A stretch of 64,000 bases of DNA, from the NCBI GenBank assembly GCA_028023455.1, contig JAQFVV010012477.1, forward strand, positions 987,501 to 1,051,500, given 5' to 3'. Below are positions 25,026 to 36,300 of this stretch, one piece after another (the first letter of the stretch is position 1; each line of letters begins with the position of its first letter). Source of the DNA: Epiperipatus broadwayi. Taxonomy: Eukaryota > Onychophora > Udeonychophora > Euonychophora > Peripatidae. The position numbers and the translations under genes were made by a program. The notes beneath the pieces are model-generated. The model made no database searches, was not told the DNA's origin, and saw only the letters and a list, made by a program, of their open reading frames with translations.

Positions 25026-25514
25026 AATTTAATAACATTTGTACTACAAGATTATTATATTAAGTCATGTGATATATGAATTGATTTCCTTGCAAATCCA
25101 ACTTAGTTATATTTAAATTTGATATCCCCAAATTCTGTCTTTGATAACTTTCTACATAAACTAACAAACAAAGATCCTGACAAAATAAAATAGACATTTT
25201 ATACAGCATAAAATAACTTTATTCATTGCATTTACTTGAAACAAAGCAAGGTTTAATTAACTTAGATTTATATCATTAATTTTAATCATTTATGCAAATA
25301 TTAAATAATCAAAGTATTTCTTTAGTAACTAAGAATTAAAGAGACCAAGCAAATTATTTTAATCAATACTAATAAAACATTTAGTTAAAAGTTTTCTAGT
25401 TTAATAATGATAGAGAAATTTATTTCATATAAAAAATAACACATTATAGAATATATAATTAGCCTGCAGAGCCAAATGTATAGTTAGAGTATATATATAA
25501 ATTTTTAATCATTC
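25026..25514. other. No gene seen
   Basis: A+T-rich spacer; no supported feature. Confidence 0.45.
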
Positions 25515-26050
25515 TTGATTTACTACAGAAGAAAGATCCCTCCAAGTTCAACTTATTATCTCTCATTCTTAGCCTGTCTTCTCCACATAACCCAACACAG
25601 TTCCTTATTTCATACATCCATATAATAAGCTGTCACTTTCTAGGTCTTTTACAATTACTTGGAATCCACTTTATAATTTTAACTGTACATTTGTTATAAT
25701 CTCTTCAAAAATAAGACAATCCCATCTTCAACTTAATTTTTTAATTCTTTCAATGGTACCAGTAATACATGTTTCAACTTTAACTCATGTATTTCATTTA
25801 TGATCTCATTTTATTATTTATAACATTCATCTCTCCATACTTTGTAAAATCATTTGACAGTGTTTTACTCTTCTATTAAGTATCAAAGTCTAAGATCCAT
25901 AAATAAGAACTGGTAAAACACATTTATTAACAACCATTATTTTCAAATACAGTCACATTTCTTTCTAGTATTAGCTTATTTCTATCAAAATCACTCCAAC
26001 CAAGTTTAATTCTGCAATTAATTTTATTCATCATTAGGTTTCTATTTGTA
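25515..26050 (-). pseudogene. RTE-type LINE, 3' coding fragment (decayed)
   Basis: On the minus strand, pieces match the C-terminal part of RTE-like reverse transcriptases and the better copy at 38.86-40.93 kb. They are, in order: CRIKLGWSDF, then a tract like the CVLPVLIYGSETL motif, GTIERIKKL, and KRPR followed by WMYEIRN. The last corresponds to the KRPRGRPxxRWxDDIR segment that precedes the C-terminus of these proteins. Several stops and frame changes are present. The 5' part is absent, as expected for a 5'-truncated LINE insertion. A TA tract lies just beyond the upstream edge at about 26055-26071. Confidence 0.65.
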
Positions 26051-26274
26051 GTAATATATATATATATATATACTTCAGACATATAATAAAATAAATTCTA
26101 CAAAAATATGTAGATAATTATCATCTATAATGGTTTTGTCATATGCCATATCGAAAACCTGGCTTAACAAAGAAATAAATATTGTTTTATATCAAAATTT
26201 ATTTACAGTAATAGCTGATAATTGTCTATAAACTCTTGTAGAATTTATTTTATTTTGAATACAAGTATATATGT

Positions 26275-26600
26275 ATATACTTGGAGTCTAATAGTAATTA
26301 CAGAGGATTTGAATACTCACTTTCAAGCTCTCGTCAACTATTCATTATATCTCATACAACCAATACACATGACCACACACTCATGAAAAAAGATAAATGA
26401 TCTCAAATATATGTATTTTATGCTGAACCAGTATTCACTACATGAAAGAATGATCTGATTCAACTGATAAATGCCAGCACAAAATACATGTGTTGGATAT
26501 CATTTATATTTTTATATGCGTGTGGTTAGGTGTATTGGTTGTATGAGATAGAGTAAATATCTGAAGGGAGTTTGAAAGTTGTTATTCAAATTCCTTCTAA
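26275..26600. mobile_element. Fold-back element tipped with tRNA-like promoters, copy 1
   Basis: Inverted arms at about 26305-26430 and 26470-26594. Each outer end has an 80-bp segment with a B-box-like sequence (TTCAAATTCC at the right; its reverse complement GGATTTGAAT at the left), preceded by TGTATTGGTTGTATGAGATA. Both tRNA-like units point outward. The second copy, at 59.69-60.65 kb, has a better B box (GTTCGAATCC). Likely a tRNA-derived SINE inserted as two opposed copies; no coding sequence. Confidence 0.6.
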
Positions 26601-28946
26601 TTTATATAAATAATGTAAAAGGAAAAAGTCATATGGTGATTTATCACTTGATATTTCTTATATTTCTCATAATGAACATATTTTGTTATGCATTTACCTT
26701 AATGAAAAAATGTTATTAGTTATTTAAAAGAGCTGTCTCTTCATATTTATTATCACCGTCTCTCACAAGTACTTTAAAACAGAAAATCTTTGTTTTCATA
26801 TATTTATGAAATGGAATATCTTTTAATAATTTAAATTTAAAAAAAAGCATTTAATATTTTTGTTATAATTAGCAGACAACAATTTATTTTTAAGTTTTGA
26901 TAAATGAACTTGTCATTAAATTAACTAATTACTAACTTGTAAACCATTATATGCAAGTTGTTGCAAATATTACAGCAAGGTAAATCTTTGGATTTAAAAA
27001 ACTAGGTTAATGAAAAACAACAATCGATTTTTTGCGCAAGGGTTTGTTTGGTCAAGTATCAAAAATGTTGAACTAAGTCACATCTATGGACTTTAATCTC
27101 CAGAATTACCTCTACTGTTGTATCAGACCATTCAGGGAAATTAAATTTGTGATTTTTAAACTACCCCTCATCACTGTCTCATTATTTTAAATCTATTTAT
27201 CTAATTTGAAATCTTTTTAAAATATTAATTATATTAGAAAAAATTATGAGTTCTCTTTGTATCTGCATTATTTCAAATGCATAATTTAATCAATGAAGTA
27301 ATAATTGACTATTGAACTATTTAGTGTTGCATAATGTTCTTAGTATATATTTTAAATATTTATTCTCAACTATCATAGAGGAGCTTGCCATGGTGTCTTA
27401 TAATGTATCACTTGGTACACCAAATGATAAAGATAAATTCAAAATAGATTTTAAGGATGTTAACATTATAGAGAATTTTAAAATTATAATGCATTTCTCT
27501 AACTATTTAATTAGAATTTGATTTCATTATTAGTTGTTTTGCCATGGTTGTAGTATTAATGTTATTATTACTCTTATATATATTCTAAATAATCTCTTTT
27601 ATTCTATCTGTTACAAGGTGATTTTAGATTAATTATAATGACAGTTTAAAATAAAATAAGGATATGATAATTTCATTAAATTTTCGTGGTTGACTGCAAA
27701 TGATTTAAAATCATCACAACGCAAGCATGATGTGATGGGAATATAAACATATATTGTTTCTAAATTGCATACACTGCAAATAAAATGATAATAAATCATT
27801 GTATCAGTTCTGAGCTCAATTTCCAAAAAAAAAAAAAAAACAATAGCACATCATTTGACTATCACATTTCAAACTTGTTATATTTGATTTGTATTACATA
27901 GATATAATTCTAAATTCCTAAAAAAATTTTGAGTAGGGTTAAATAGTAAGTCATTGCAAAAGTTTCCTTCCAAAGCTATTGTTTTAACATATTTTATGCA
28001 TCTGTAACCTAAACTGATAAAATCCAGCTAAAAATTGTTTGTGTTGAAGCAATATACATCAAAATAATTAGATGACATAGTTTTACTATCTCTGAACTCT
28101 ATTTTGACTTTAAAAAGAAAACATGTCATTATTTGCATAAATCTTTTTTTTGATAATGTATATTAAGATTTGGAAGTTGATTTGATTTTAAAAAAACATT
28201 TACACGTATTTCATAAAATTATGCCAACAAATGTAAGTTTTATAGTATTTTTATATAAAACTTTTGTAGTCAGATTTTGCTGCAACTAGAAAAAAATAAC
28301 TAAAATATATTTTATAGAGATTTATTTTTTTAATAGAAATGAAATTAAACTTTACAGAAATTGTTTAAAAGTTATTATGAACGTTAATTAAATTATTGGA
28401 ATGTATGGATTTTAAATTCTTCCTTTTTTTTTTAAATAAGAATGCTGCCATCAAATTTTAACTTGCTAAAACAAATACTTTCTCAAAATCATTCATGTGA
28501 ATTATTCAATATATTTTATTTTCAATCTTCTATAAAATAACGTTTATAAATGTAATTATCTAAAAATTAAATAACTCATTTTAATATGACTTTCATTCCT
28601 TTTTAGTCTTTATTTTGTAGTGGCTTATTTTAGTGTCCCTTCTTGCAAATTTTACTGGTATTAGTGTGGGCTAACCCTTAATTATATTGATTTCTCAATA
28701 TTTATTACCATCCAAGTCATTATTTTTTTTAATTTTATAACTCAGAATTTCAGTTAAATAATAATTTTCATTTAAGGTTAACATAAATTGAATTAGAGAT
28801 TCATTTTGGATGGATTAATACAGAAGATTTGTTGCTAGATTTGCTTAGAGTTGTTTCATCTCATACATTTCTTTTAGTGAGATTAATTATATGATTAAGT
28901 TAGTAATAATTAGCTATTATAAGATCTTAATGCATAGATTTTGTAA
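26601..28946. other. A+T-rich DNA, no gene seen
   Basis: About 2.3 kb with no supported gene. Contains an A run near 27825-27840. Open stretches at 27312-27521 and 27629-27826 are unrecognised. Confidence 0.45.
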
Positions 28947-29328
28947 AGTTTAATGAACTTTGTAAATGAGATATTTATTTATATAGCGTGATGTATATAA
29001 AATGTAATAAATTAAAGATCAGCATTTCAAGCTAATGTACATGCACTTTTTTATGAATGTTAATAATAAATGAATAATTTCATTTCCAACACAAGATAAA
29101 GTCTTTGCGAAAGAATAGAATGAATTACCTATTCTTTCAACCCAAATGCTTAAGTATGGGCAAATCTTAAGTACTGGAAATGAAATAATAGGTGGATTCA
29201 TTCTATTCTTTCACAAAGACTTTATCTTGTGTTGGAAAAGAAAGTATTCATTTATTATTAACATTCATAAAAAAGTGCATGTACATTAGCTTGAAATGCT
29301 GATCTTTAGTTTAATGAACTTTGTAAAT
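28947..29328. mobile_element. Fold-back element FB-A, copy 3, with 21-bp target duplication
   Basis: A 21-base direct duplication (AGTTTAATGAACTTTGTAAA plus T) lies at 28947-28967 and 29308-29328 and flanks the insertion at 28968-29307. The insertion is a hairpin: GATCAGCATTTCAAGCTAAT near 29017 returns inverted near 29283-29304. Its core shares the long ATGAATA...CACAAGATA segment with copies 1 and 2. The orientation is opposite to those copies: the TATTTATTTATATAGCG end is on the left. Confidence 0.75.
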
Positions 29329-29734
29329 AATTCTTTTCTTATCTTCTAAGAATAAAATTGATCTAGCGTCAGACTTCCAAGCTGAGTCTTTGACTGCTGA
29401 ATTCATTACTATGGATTTTATTGCCACCCAACCCTTTTGTTTATAACAAAAAACAAGTTGATATCAGTTTTTCATCCAATTATATGATAATCTCAAAAAT
29501 TTCTGCATTAAGCCTTTGTCCAATTGATTTTCTTTTTACAAGAAGTGTTCTCCATTACATTTCTTAAAGATAATTATTCTATTTATATATCCATTTGAAA
29601 AATAACTTTTCATTTCTTCAGAAATATATATGCTATTCTCTTTTTACTTTTCTTTCAAAAAATAAATACATATAAAAAATGTATTACAAAAATAAAAAAT
29701 ATTACTTCTTTTCGTCTTTGTCTTATACAACTAT

Positions 29735-29772
<38 letters not shown>
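29735..29772. repeat. (TC)n(TA)n microsatellite
   Basis: About ten TC units followed by TA units, immediately joined to a hammerhead repeat. Confidence 0.9.
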
Positions 29773-29773
<1 letters not shown>

Positions 29774-29995
29774 GAAAAACAAAAACAAGTTTTAATCACA
29801 TTAAAACCTACTGACGCTTGTATTTATGATCAACAGATGGCGTTTTTACCAAAAACACGATCAAGCGTTTGTTTACATAAACGATCAAAGAGTCAGAATT
29901 AACTATCTCTTTCGTTTTAGCCCACTTTCAGATCAGCTGATTTCAAGCTATTTTGCTGTCATCAGTTTGTCACTGATTACTTCATATTTTGTAAA
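29773..29995 (-). mobile_element. Solo, truncated hammerhead repeat
   Basis: Starts at the TA tract with TGAAAAACAAAAACAAG, the same junction as the arrays at 7995 and 60996. It continues through the conserved ACAGATGGCG, GTTTGTTTACATAAACG and ribozyme segments, and ends soon after the ribozyme. It is a single partial monomer, intermediate in sequence between the 401- and 414-bp families. Confidence 0.75.
29931..29964 (-). ncRNA. Hammerhead ribozyme core, stem I disrupted
   Basis: On the minus strand: CTGATGA, stem II AGC/GCT, GAA, stem III ATC-AGCT-GAT and cleavage C are all intact. The 5' strand of stem I (…GACAAA) no longer pairs with TGAAAG on the 3' side, so efficient cleavage is doubtful. 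Confidence 0.65.
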
Positions 29996-32013
29996 CATTT
30001 TAATAAACATAATCTAATTAATTTCTATTTAACACAAATGGACCATTCTTCAGCTAACATGAGAAAATATATTTTTTCTTACTATGTAATATATTTTCAT
30101 GAGTAATGACTGTGAACATATATTTATGATTCATATATGTATACAGTAGCACATTGTTAGTATTAAAATAATAAGCAAATTTGAGTTTATCATTTTAAAG
30201 ATGGCTGGTTAGATAAAACTAAAACATTGGTATAATGATCATGTGAATAACACAAAAATGATACATTGATGCATTGATTACATATATATATATATACTGA
30301 AGTGATAACTTGGGACAAAGCATATTTAGCATTCTGAAAGTGGAATGGGGGGGGGGATTGCTGAAAGAAAATATATACTGTTAGAAAAATAAAAAATAAA
30401 TTGTGTTTCATTATCTTTTCCTCTATATTCCATGACCATAGTCATAGTCAGCTTTAATTCACTCTCAAACTGTTAATTTTTGCTATTTTGTTGATTTTAT
30501 GATTATTTTAATGAAAAAAATGTACTTCATGATGCTGAGCCTCTTTAAAATTATTTTACAACTAAAAAAATCAATAATATTTAAATTTAAAGTTATAACA
30601 ATGATGTAAGGCTGCCTTCCAAGGTGCTTATTGGTTGTTTCTCATTCTCTACAATAGGAAGCTCTAATCAACAATTTTGACAGGTCTAAGTTCTTTGTTT
30701 TGATTTTCAAAATGAAAATGTATGTTTCAGAGTATTTTTATAATTATTTATTATTATTTTTATAAAATATGTGTGAAAATATAATTAATTTAGAAGAATG
30801 GCACAGATTTGAGTAAAAATTATTTACTTTTGCACAAAAATAATGTGAGAAAGAAATTAATGTCATAGACTACATTTTGTAATAGGTTACAAAAATACAT
30901 TTTATGTTGTCCACTATACATTAAATTTTATCAAATATAAATAGAAATTTATTTTTGAAAAAACTTTCATTTATTTTAATGATCTGACAAATTATTAATT
31001 TGCTTTTTAGACACTAAACTAAAATAAGTATAATTTTAAAAGACAAATATATTTTTATTACTGATTATGTAATTACCAATCAAAAGTGTAGAACTTTAAT
31101 TCAATTGGCCAATATGAATATTTTCTGTTAAGGTATGCAAAAAAGGTTAAAAGACAAGAAAGTTATTTGTTTGACTACCCAGATAAGAAAAAATGTACAT
31201 GAAGATTTAAAAGAGATAAAAAAATATCAACATAATTACTTTAATCAGAGAAGGAAGGAAGGTGTTATATCATTTCTTTCACTAATTAAAGATCACTGGT
31301 TGAGATGTTGATCAATAGAAAGTGTAATTATGAGAATTTGTGTAATAAAAACCTATAAATAAATAAAAATGTAGAAATTTTGTATAAATAAATTGTATAT
31401 ATAAAACATAGTTTATTTTTTTGTTAAGTACATATTTCATTTGCCTGCTAAGTATATTAGAACATAAGAACATTATATATTTAGCTTATAATTAATTTTG
31501 AAATAAATTATAAAAAATAAGCTTTGTGGAGTATTAAATTACAAAAGAAAGAAGAAAAAAAAGCTGTGACTCGTTACATGCTTCGAAGACAGGCTATAGG
31601 ATATAATAGATGATTTTGAGAACTTTTGTTAATGAATTTAGTTGACCTTTATTATTATTGCAGTACTACCTAGTTACATAATGCAATGTTCACTACACTG
31701 CTTTCAACTGCTATTGGAATTGCTGCATACTTTGTCTAGTGGCAAATTGTATTGAAAAAATCTGAACAGTGATACAAAATGAATTTCCATGTACTTGCCT
31801 GAACCTTTGAGGAAGTTACAAACCAAATGCATTGTTATGCCTCCAGATATAGTCATTGATGTTTTCCTCCCATTCTGTTGCCAACCTAATACTTTGATTC
31901 AAGCTGCTTTGCCTATATTACACTATAAATCTTAGCAAATGGATTAGAAAACACTTAACCCAGACATTAAGGATAAAAGTTGCTTGAATAAGAAACCTAA
32001 AATGCATGACCAT

Positions 32014-32015
<2 letters not shown>
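29996..32015. other. A+T-rich DNA, no gene seen
   Basis: About 2 kb with no supported gene; a run of ten G lies at 30347-30356. The less A+T-rich stretch at 31570-31970 has no recognisable coding signal. Confidence 0.45.

Positions 32016-32075
<60 letters not shown>
32016..32075. repeat. (TA)n microsatellite, 60 bp
   Basis: About 30 uninterrupted TA units. Confidence 0.95.
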
Positions 32076-32076
<1 letters not shown>

Positions 32077-32872
32077 CATAACTATATTAAAAGAAATATT
32101 TATGGTAGGATGAATGTGAGCTTTTTATATTGATTTGACTTTTAATCAAAATACAGTATACATAAACTCTTAATGAACTGACTATGGTCTTTAATAATTA
32201 TGATTAACCAGAACTTTATTATTACTATTAATATTCAAGATATATTTTGTAGTTTGTAATGTCATTCATATTTATTCTCAATAATGTACTATTTATGTGT
32301 TAGTAATGTTTAGTAAGAATGTGTATGAGTGAATAATTTGTATTTTTGGACATTATCTTACTGTTGCATCTTCAAAAACAATCGATAAAGAAAAGACTTA
32401 ATTTCCTAAATTTTAAAAATAATGCTATTATGCTTAATTATTTTGCTATATAATCATAGGGAGATATATCCTAAGCAAAAAAGAAAATCCTGAATTAATT
32501 AACCTAGAAATAGTGTGTTCAGGGAAATGTTCCACGGAACACTGGCACCTGCCAAAAAAAGAAGTTGTTTGTTTTAGATATACCTTTGATATTGCAGAAA
32601 AATAGAATATAAAATAATATTATCCAGGGTTTGATTGATCAGAAAATATAATTGTTTTATTCAGATAATTCGCTACTGATTTATTTGTAAAAGAAAAGTA
32701 ATTTGGTCATACTACAAACCATTAATGAGTTATACCCATATATAATGTTTGATAATAGAATAAAGTTATATAGACATGTGAGTATGCAAGATGTGCAAAT
32801 AAGGTAAATCAAGTTAAAAACCTCATAGTAATCAGGTAAATAAAATGTAACAAAACAGTAAGACCTAGTTCA
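32076..32872. other. No gene seen
   Basis: A+T-rich spacer up to the next PLE fragment. Confidence 0.45.
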
Positions 32873-33375
32873 ATATATATATAGGAGAATCAAGATGTGC
32901 ATTGGAGAAAAGAACTAAAGAGTACATGCTTTTATTAAAAAGAATTCAAAATATGAAACAAAATTGTAAAGATAATAATAATGCATCAGCTTCCGTCTTT
33001 TACGACCATAATAAATCATGTCTATGTGGTTTTAATTTCAATTATAATAATGTAAAAATATTGCAATTTGAGAGAAATAACAATAAAAGGAAAATAAAGG
33101 AAGCTATGCTAATATATAACTACAAGCAGGATTTAACCAATAGGCAGGCAGCAAACATTAAGATCACGGGATTATGGAAATGTTAACCTTTCAAAGCATT
33201 AGGTGACAAACATCATAAGGATAGTCGACAGCGCTCCTAAGTGACGATTATATTTTTTGTACTTTCCAAAATTTTTGATTACTAATATTTAATTATAAGA
33301 TTCCGTATATTGCTCTGAAGAAATACAGACATCGATTTATAATATTACATATATGGTGTATGTATATATATATTT
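32873..33375 (+). mobile_element. Penelope-like element G, GIY-YIG tail and 3' end only
   Basis: A 5'-truncated PLE. The break falls inside the YIG codons: a TA tract runs directly into TATATAGGAGAA, which reads Y-I-G-E. The frame then gives CALEKRTKEYMLLLKRIQ, a His/Cys-containing stretch, VKILQFERNNNKRKIKEAM with the catalytic-glutamate-type helix, and a stop at 33184-33186. Family members place these parts in the same order after YIG. The 3' tail contains GCTCTGAAGAAATACAGACA near 33312-33335, a PLE-end type signature, and runs out in another TA tract. The reverse transcriptase is absent. Confidence 0.7.
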
Positions 33376-36300
33376 AATTTATGATACATGCTCTTAGATA
33401 TAAGTAATATATTTTAAAATGTATGTGAAACCCATAATACAGTTAATTTACTTATGTGACTAATTAATGTTTTTTTTTTTTTTTGCACTCTTAGTAGATA
33501 CTTTTATTATACACATATTGTAATGATATATATATATAGGCTAATTAAGTAGAATGCGGATTATCTTTATTTGAGTATGCAATATAATTTTTGCTATAGT
33601 TAAAACTTTTGATAACTTTTAAAATTGCTGATGCTAATCAAATCATATATTCATTTTTTTTAAATTCTTTCCTGATCATCATCAATTTGAATGTCACAAC
33701 TGAAATATTTAGTTTAAAATACATGAACATTGACAGCTTTGTATATGAGTGGATATGATTTATATATCCATCAAAGTGATATTTCATAAAGGAAGAACTA
33801 TGACTACAAGAATGATGATTATAATCACACATAATTATCCTAACTTCTTCTTCTTCTTCTTGTAGCTTAGCTTTGAGTATAGATTCAGAAGATAATTATT
33901 ATAATTAATAATTATAAAATATAGACAAATTTATCAAATGATAACAGACAATAACAATGTTTATTAAATAATATAGATTAATAATTACTACACCTAATTG
34001 TACCTATAGATATATATTTAAAATGATGTGGTAATTAGATATACTTAATTTGTTACCATAATCTTTTAAATACAGACAAAATTGTAATTTCCAAAGCTAT
34101 AATATTTCTGAATTCTCTGTTATGATAGAGTAATGTATATTTCACATACATTTAGCTTATATAAACATATTCTATATCATTAGTTTGGAAAAGAAGAAAA
34201 AACCCTCCCCAAATTATAGTTATTTTGTTCATATATTATTGCAGTAGCTTAAGACTATTTCTATATATACTGCTGAATAATTTAAAGAAAATTTTTCATT
34301 ATTTTAAATATCTCAAATGAAGCAAAATAAAATTGTCTTTGAATTAATATAAATAAATATTTACAAAAACATCATATAATAACAAAATTGGAAAAAAAAA
34401 AGTATAATTAAATCTAATATTTACATAAAATTAACCAAGGTCAAAAAATACAGTAAAACCCATACATATATATTTTCCTTGTAGGGAAGGTTTATATATT
34501 GTTGTAAAAAAATATTTTTCATAAATTACAAAGCTCATATTATAGCAGCAAAGCAGACTAATAATATCTTCAGGTATACTGTTGGTTTATTCTTATGAGC
34601 AAAAATGGACTTTACATTCAAAGTCTGAAAGTTGATCAGTAGTTACAATTTACTCCGGTTTTTTTTACAAAATATCTCCAAACATTTATATCTGGGTATT
34701 TAAACAAGTCAATTCTTGTTACTTATAAATATCATTATTAGATCATTATTACACCTCGTTCGCTATTATCTTTTTTCCTAATGTTGTTCACAATCTTTTT
34801 CCAATATATCATTTGTAATCTCTTATCTTTTTAGTATTTGAAAATTTATTTCTGTTTTAGTTTATAATCTATTCAGCATATATATATATATATTCTTTAC
34901 TCTATTAGACAATTCAACAATGTAAAACTTTATAACTTCAACTTAACACTTTCATTTTCTTTAAATCCACAATTTAAGTATGTAATATTCTACTCACAAA
35001 ATCAATGAATATTATAAATGATAATGCTATAAAATTTTCAATTGAAGATTAGTTTGCCTTTTTCCTCTAGTCAATAAGGCCTAGGATTCAAACCTGGAAA
35101 TAATAGATTTTTACATCTAGCAATTGTATTTTATTCATTTGTACTATTCAAACAAATAATGTGGAATTTAAAAAAATTGTAGACTAAGCTTGAATAGTAA
35201 AAGATTGATATGTGGATACTAGATACATTAACATTTTATTTCCAGTTTCAAATCTCAGTGTTCAATGATAAAGTTGAAGCTAGAAATCCAATATTGATAT
35301 ATTTTAGGACTAGAACACCTAGTTTCCACTGATTAATCAGTTTACAATAGAAAAGGGAAAGGAAAATTGATATTGAAAGCATTTTGCAAGCTATTTTTAT
35401 TTTTATTTTTTTTAATGATTAAACTTTTGATTTTTATTAAAAGTCCATTTAGTCATTTCATTTATTATTCTAGTGTTTGGTATTATTATTTCAGTGTTAT
35501 TAGCTACAAACAATTGAGATTAATTCTATATATAATTATTTCTTGTAGTGAAAATAGAAATTCAAAAAACACTACAAAAACATACATTAATTAATAACTG
35601 GATAGGTTAGATTTTTTTTTCCAATTTTTTTTCCCCGTGATAAAATGAGAAACAGTTGATTTTTGATTTTGATTGTTTTTTATAAATTTCACCAGGCATT
35701 TTTTTTTTCAATAGCTATCTATAGACAAATTAGTTTATTATCTCGTATTGGTAAATAAATGTGTATATATCATTATTATGTAATTCTTAAGCATTCGTTG
35801 ACTTCAGGTTTCAACAAATAAATCCATTGCCCAACATGTGTATTTGTATAGTAGAATAAAACAAAGGACTGATTACAAGTCGATCTTTCTTAATCCCAAA
35901 TGCGCTATGCCTCAGATGTTTTCTCATTCCAATGTTAAAACAATTTGCTCTGAAAGAGACAATAAAAAAAGAGAATACAAAGAGGTTTAGAAAATTGCAG
36001 ATCCACATTCCTTCAATAAAAAGAATTTGTGTGTTCCATTTGTCTGAAAAGTGGAATATGTAATTCCCTTATTTACATATTGTGCCTCATTTACATATCT
36101 CACCATATCAATTATTTAAGCATACCTGTACTGGGTAACTTAACTTAGCACTGTAATTCTAGCAGTGTTTTGCCAAGTTCAGTGCATATAATTAGATTAT
36201 GTTTATTATACTTTTTCATCTGAACTCAAATCAACGAGTGCGTAAGAATTACCCAGTTTCATGAAAAGAGTTAACACATTGAAAATTACATTATTATATA

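Noticed and set aside
35811-36008. 65-codon minus-strand frame as a gene
   Set aside because: No recognisable motif, no splice context and no conservation evidence; retained only as an unassigned open stretch.
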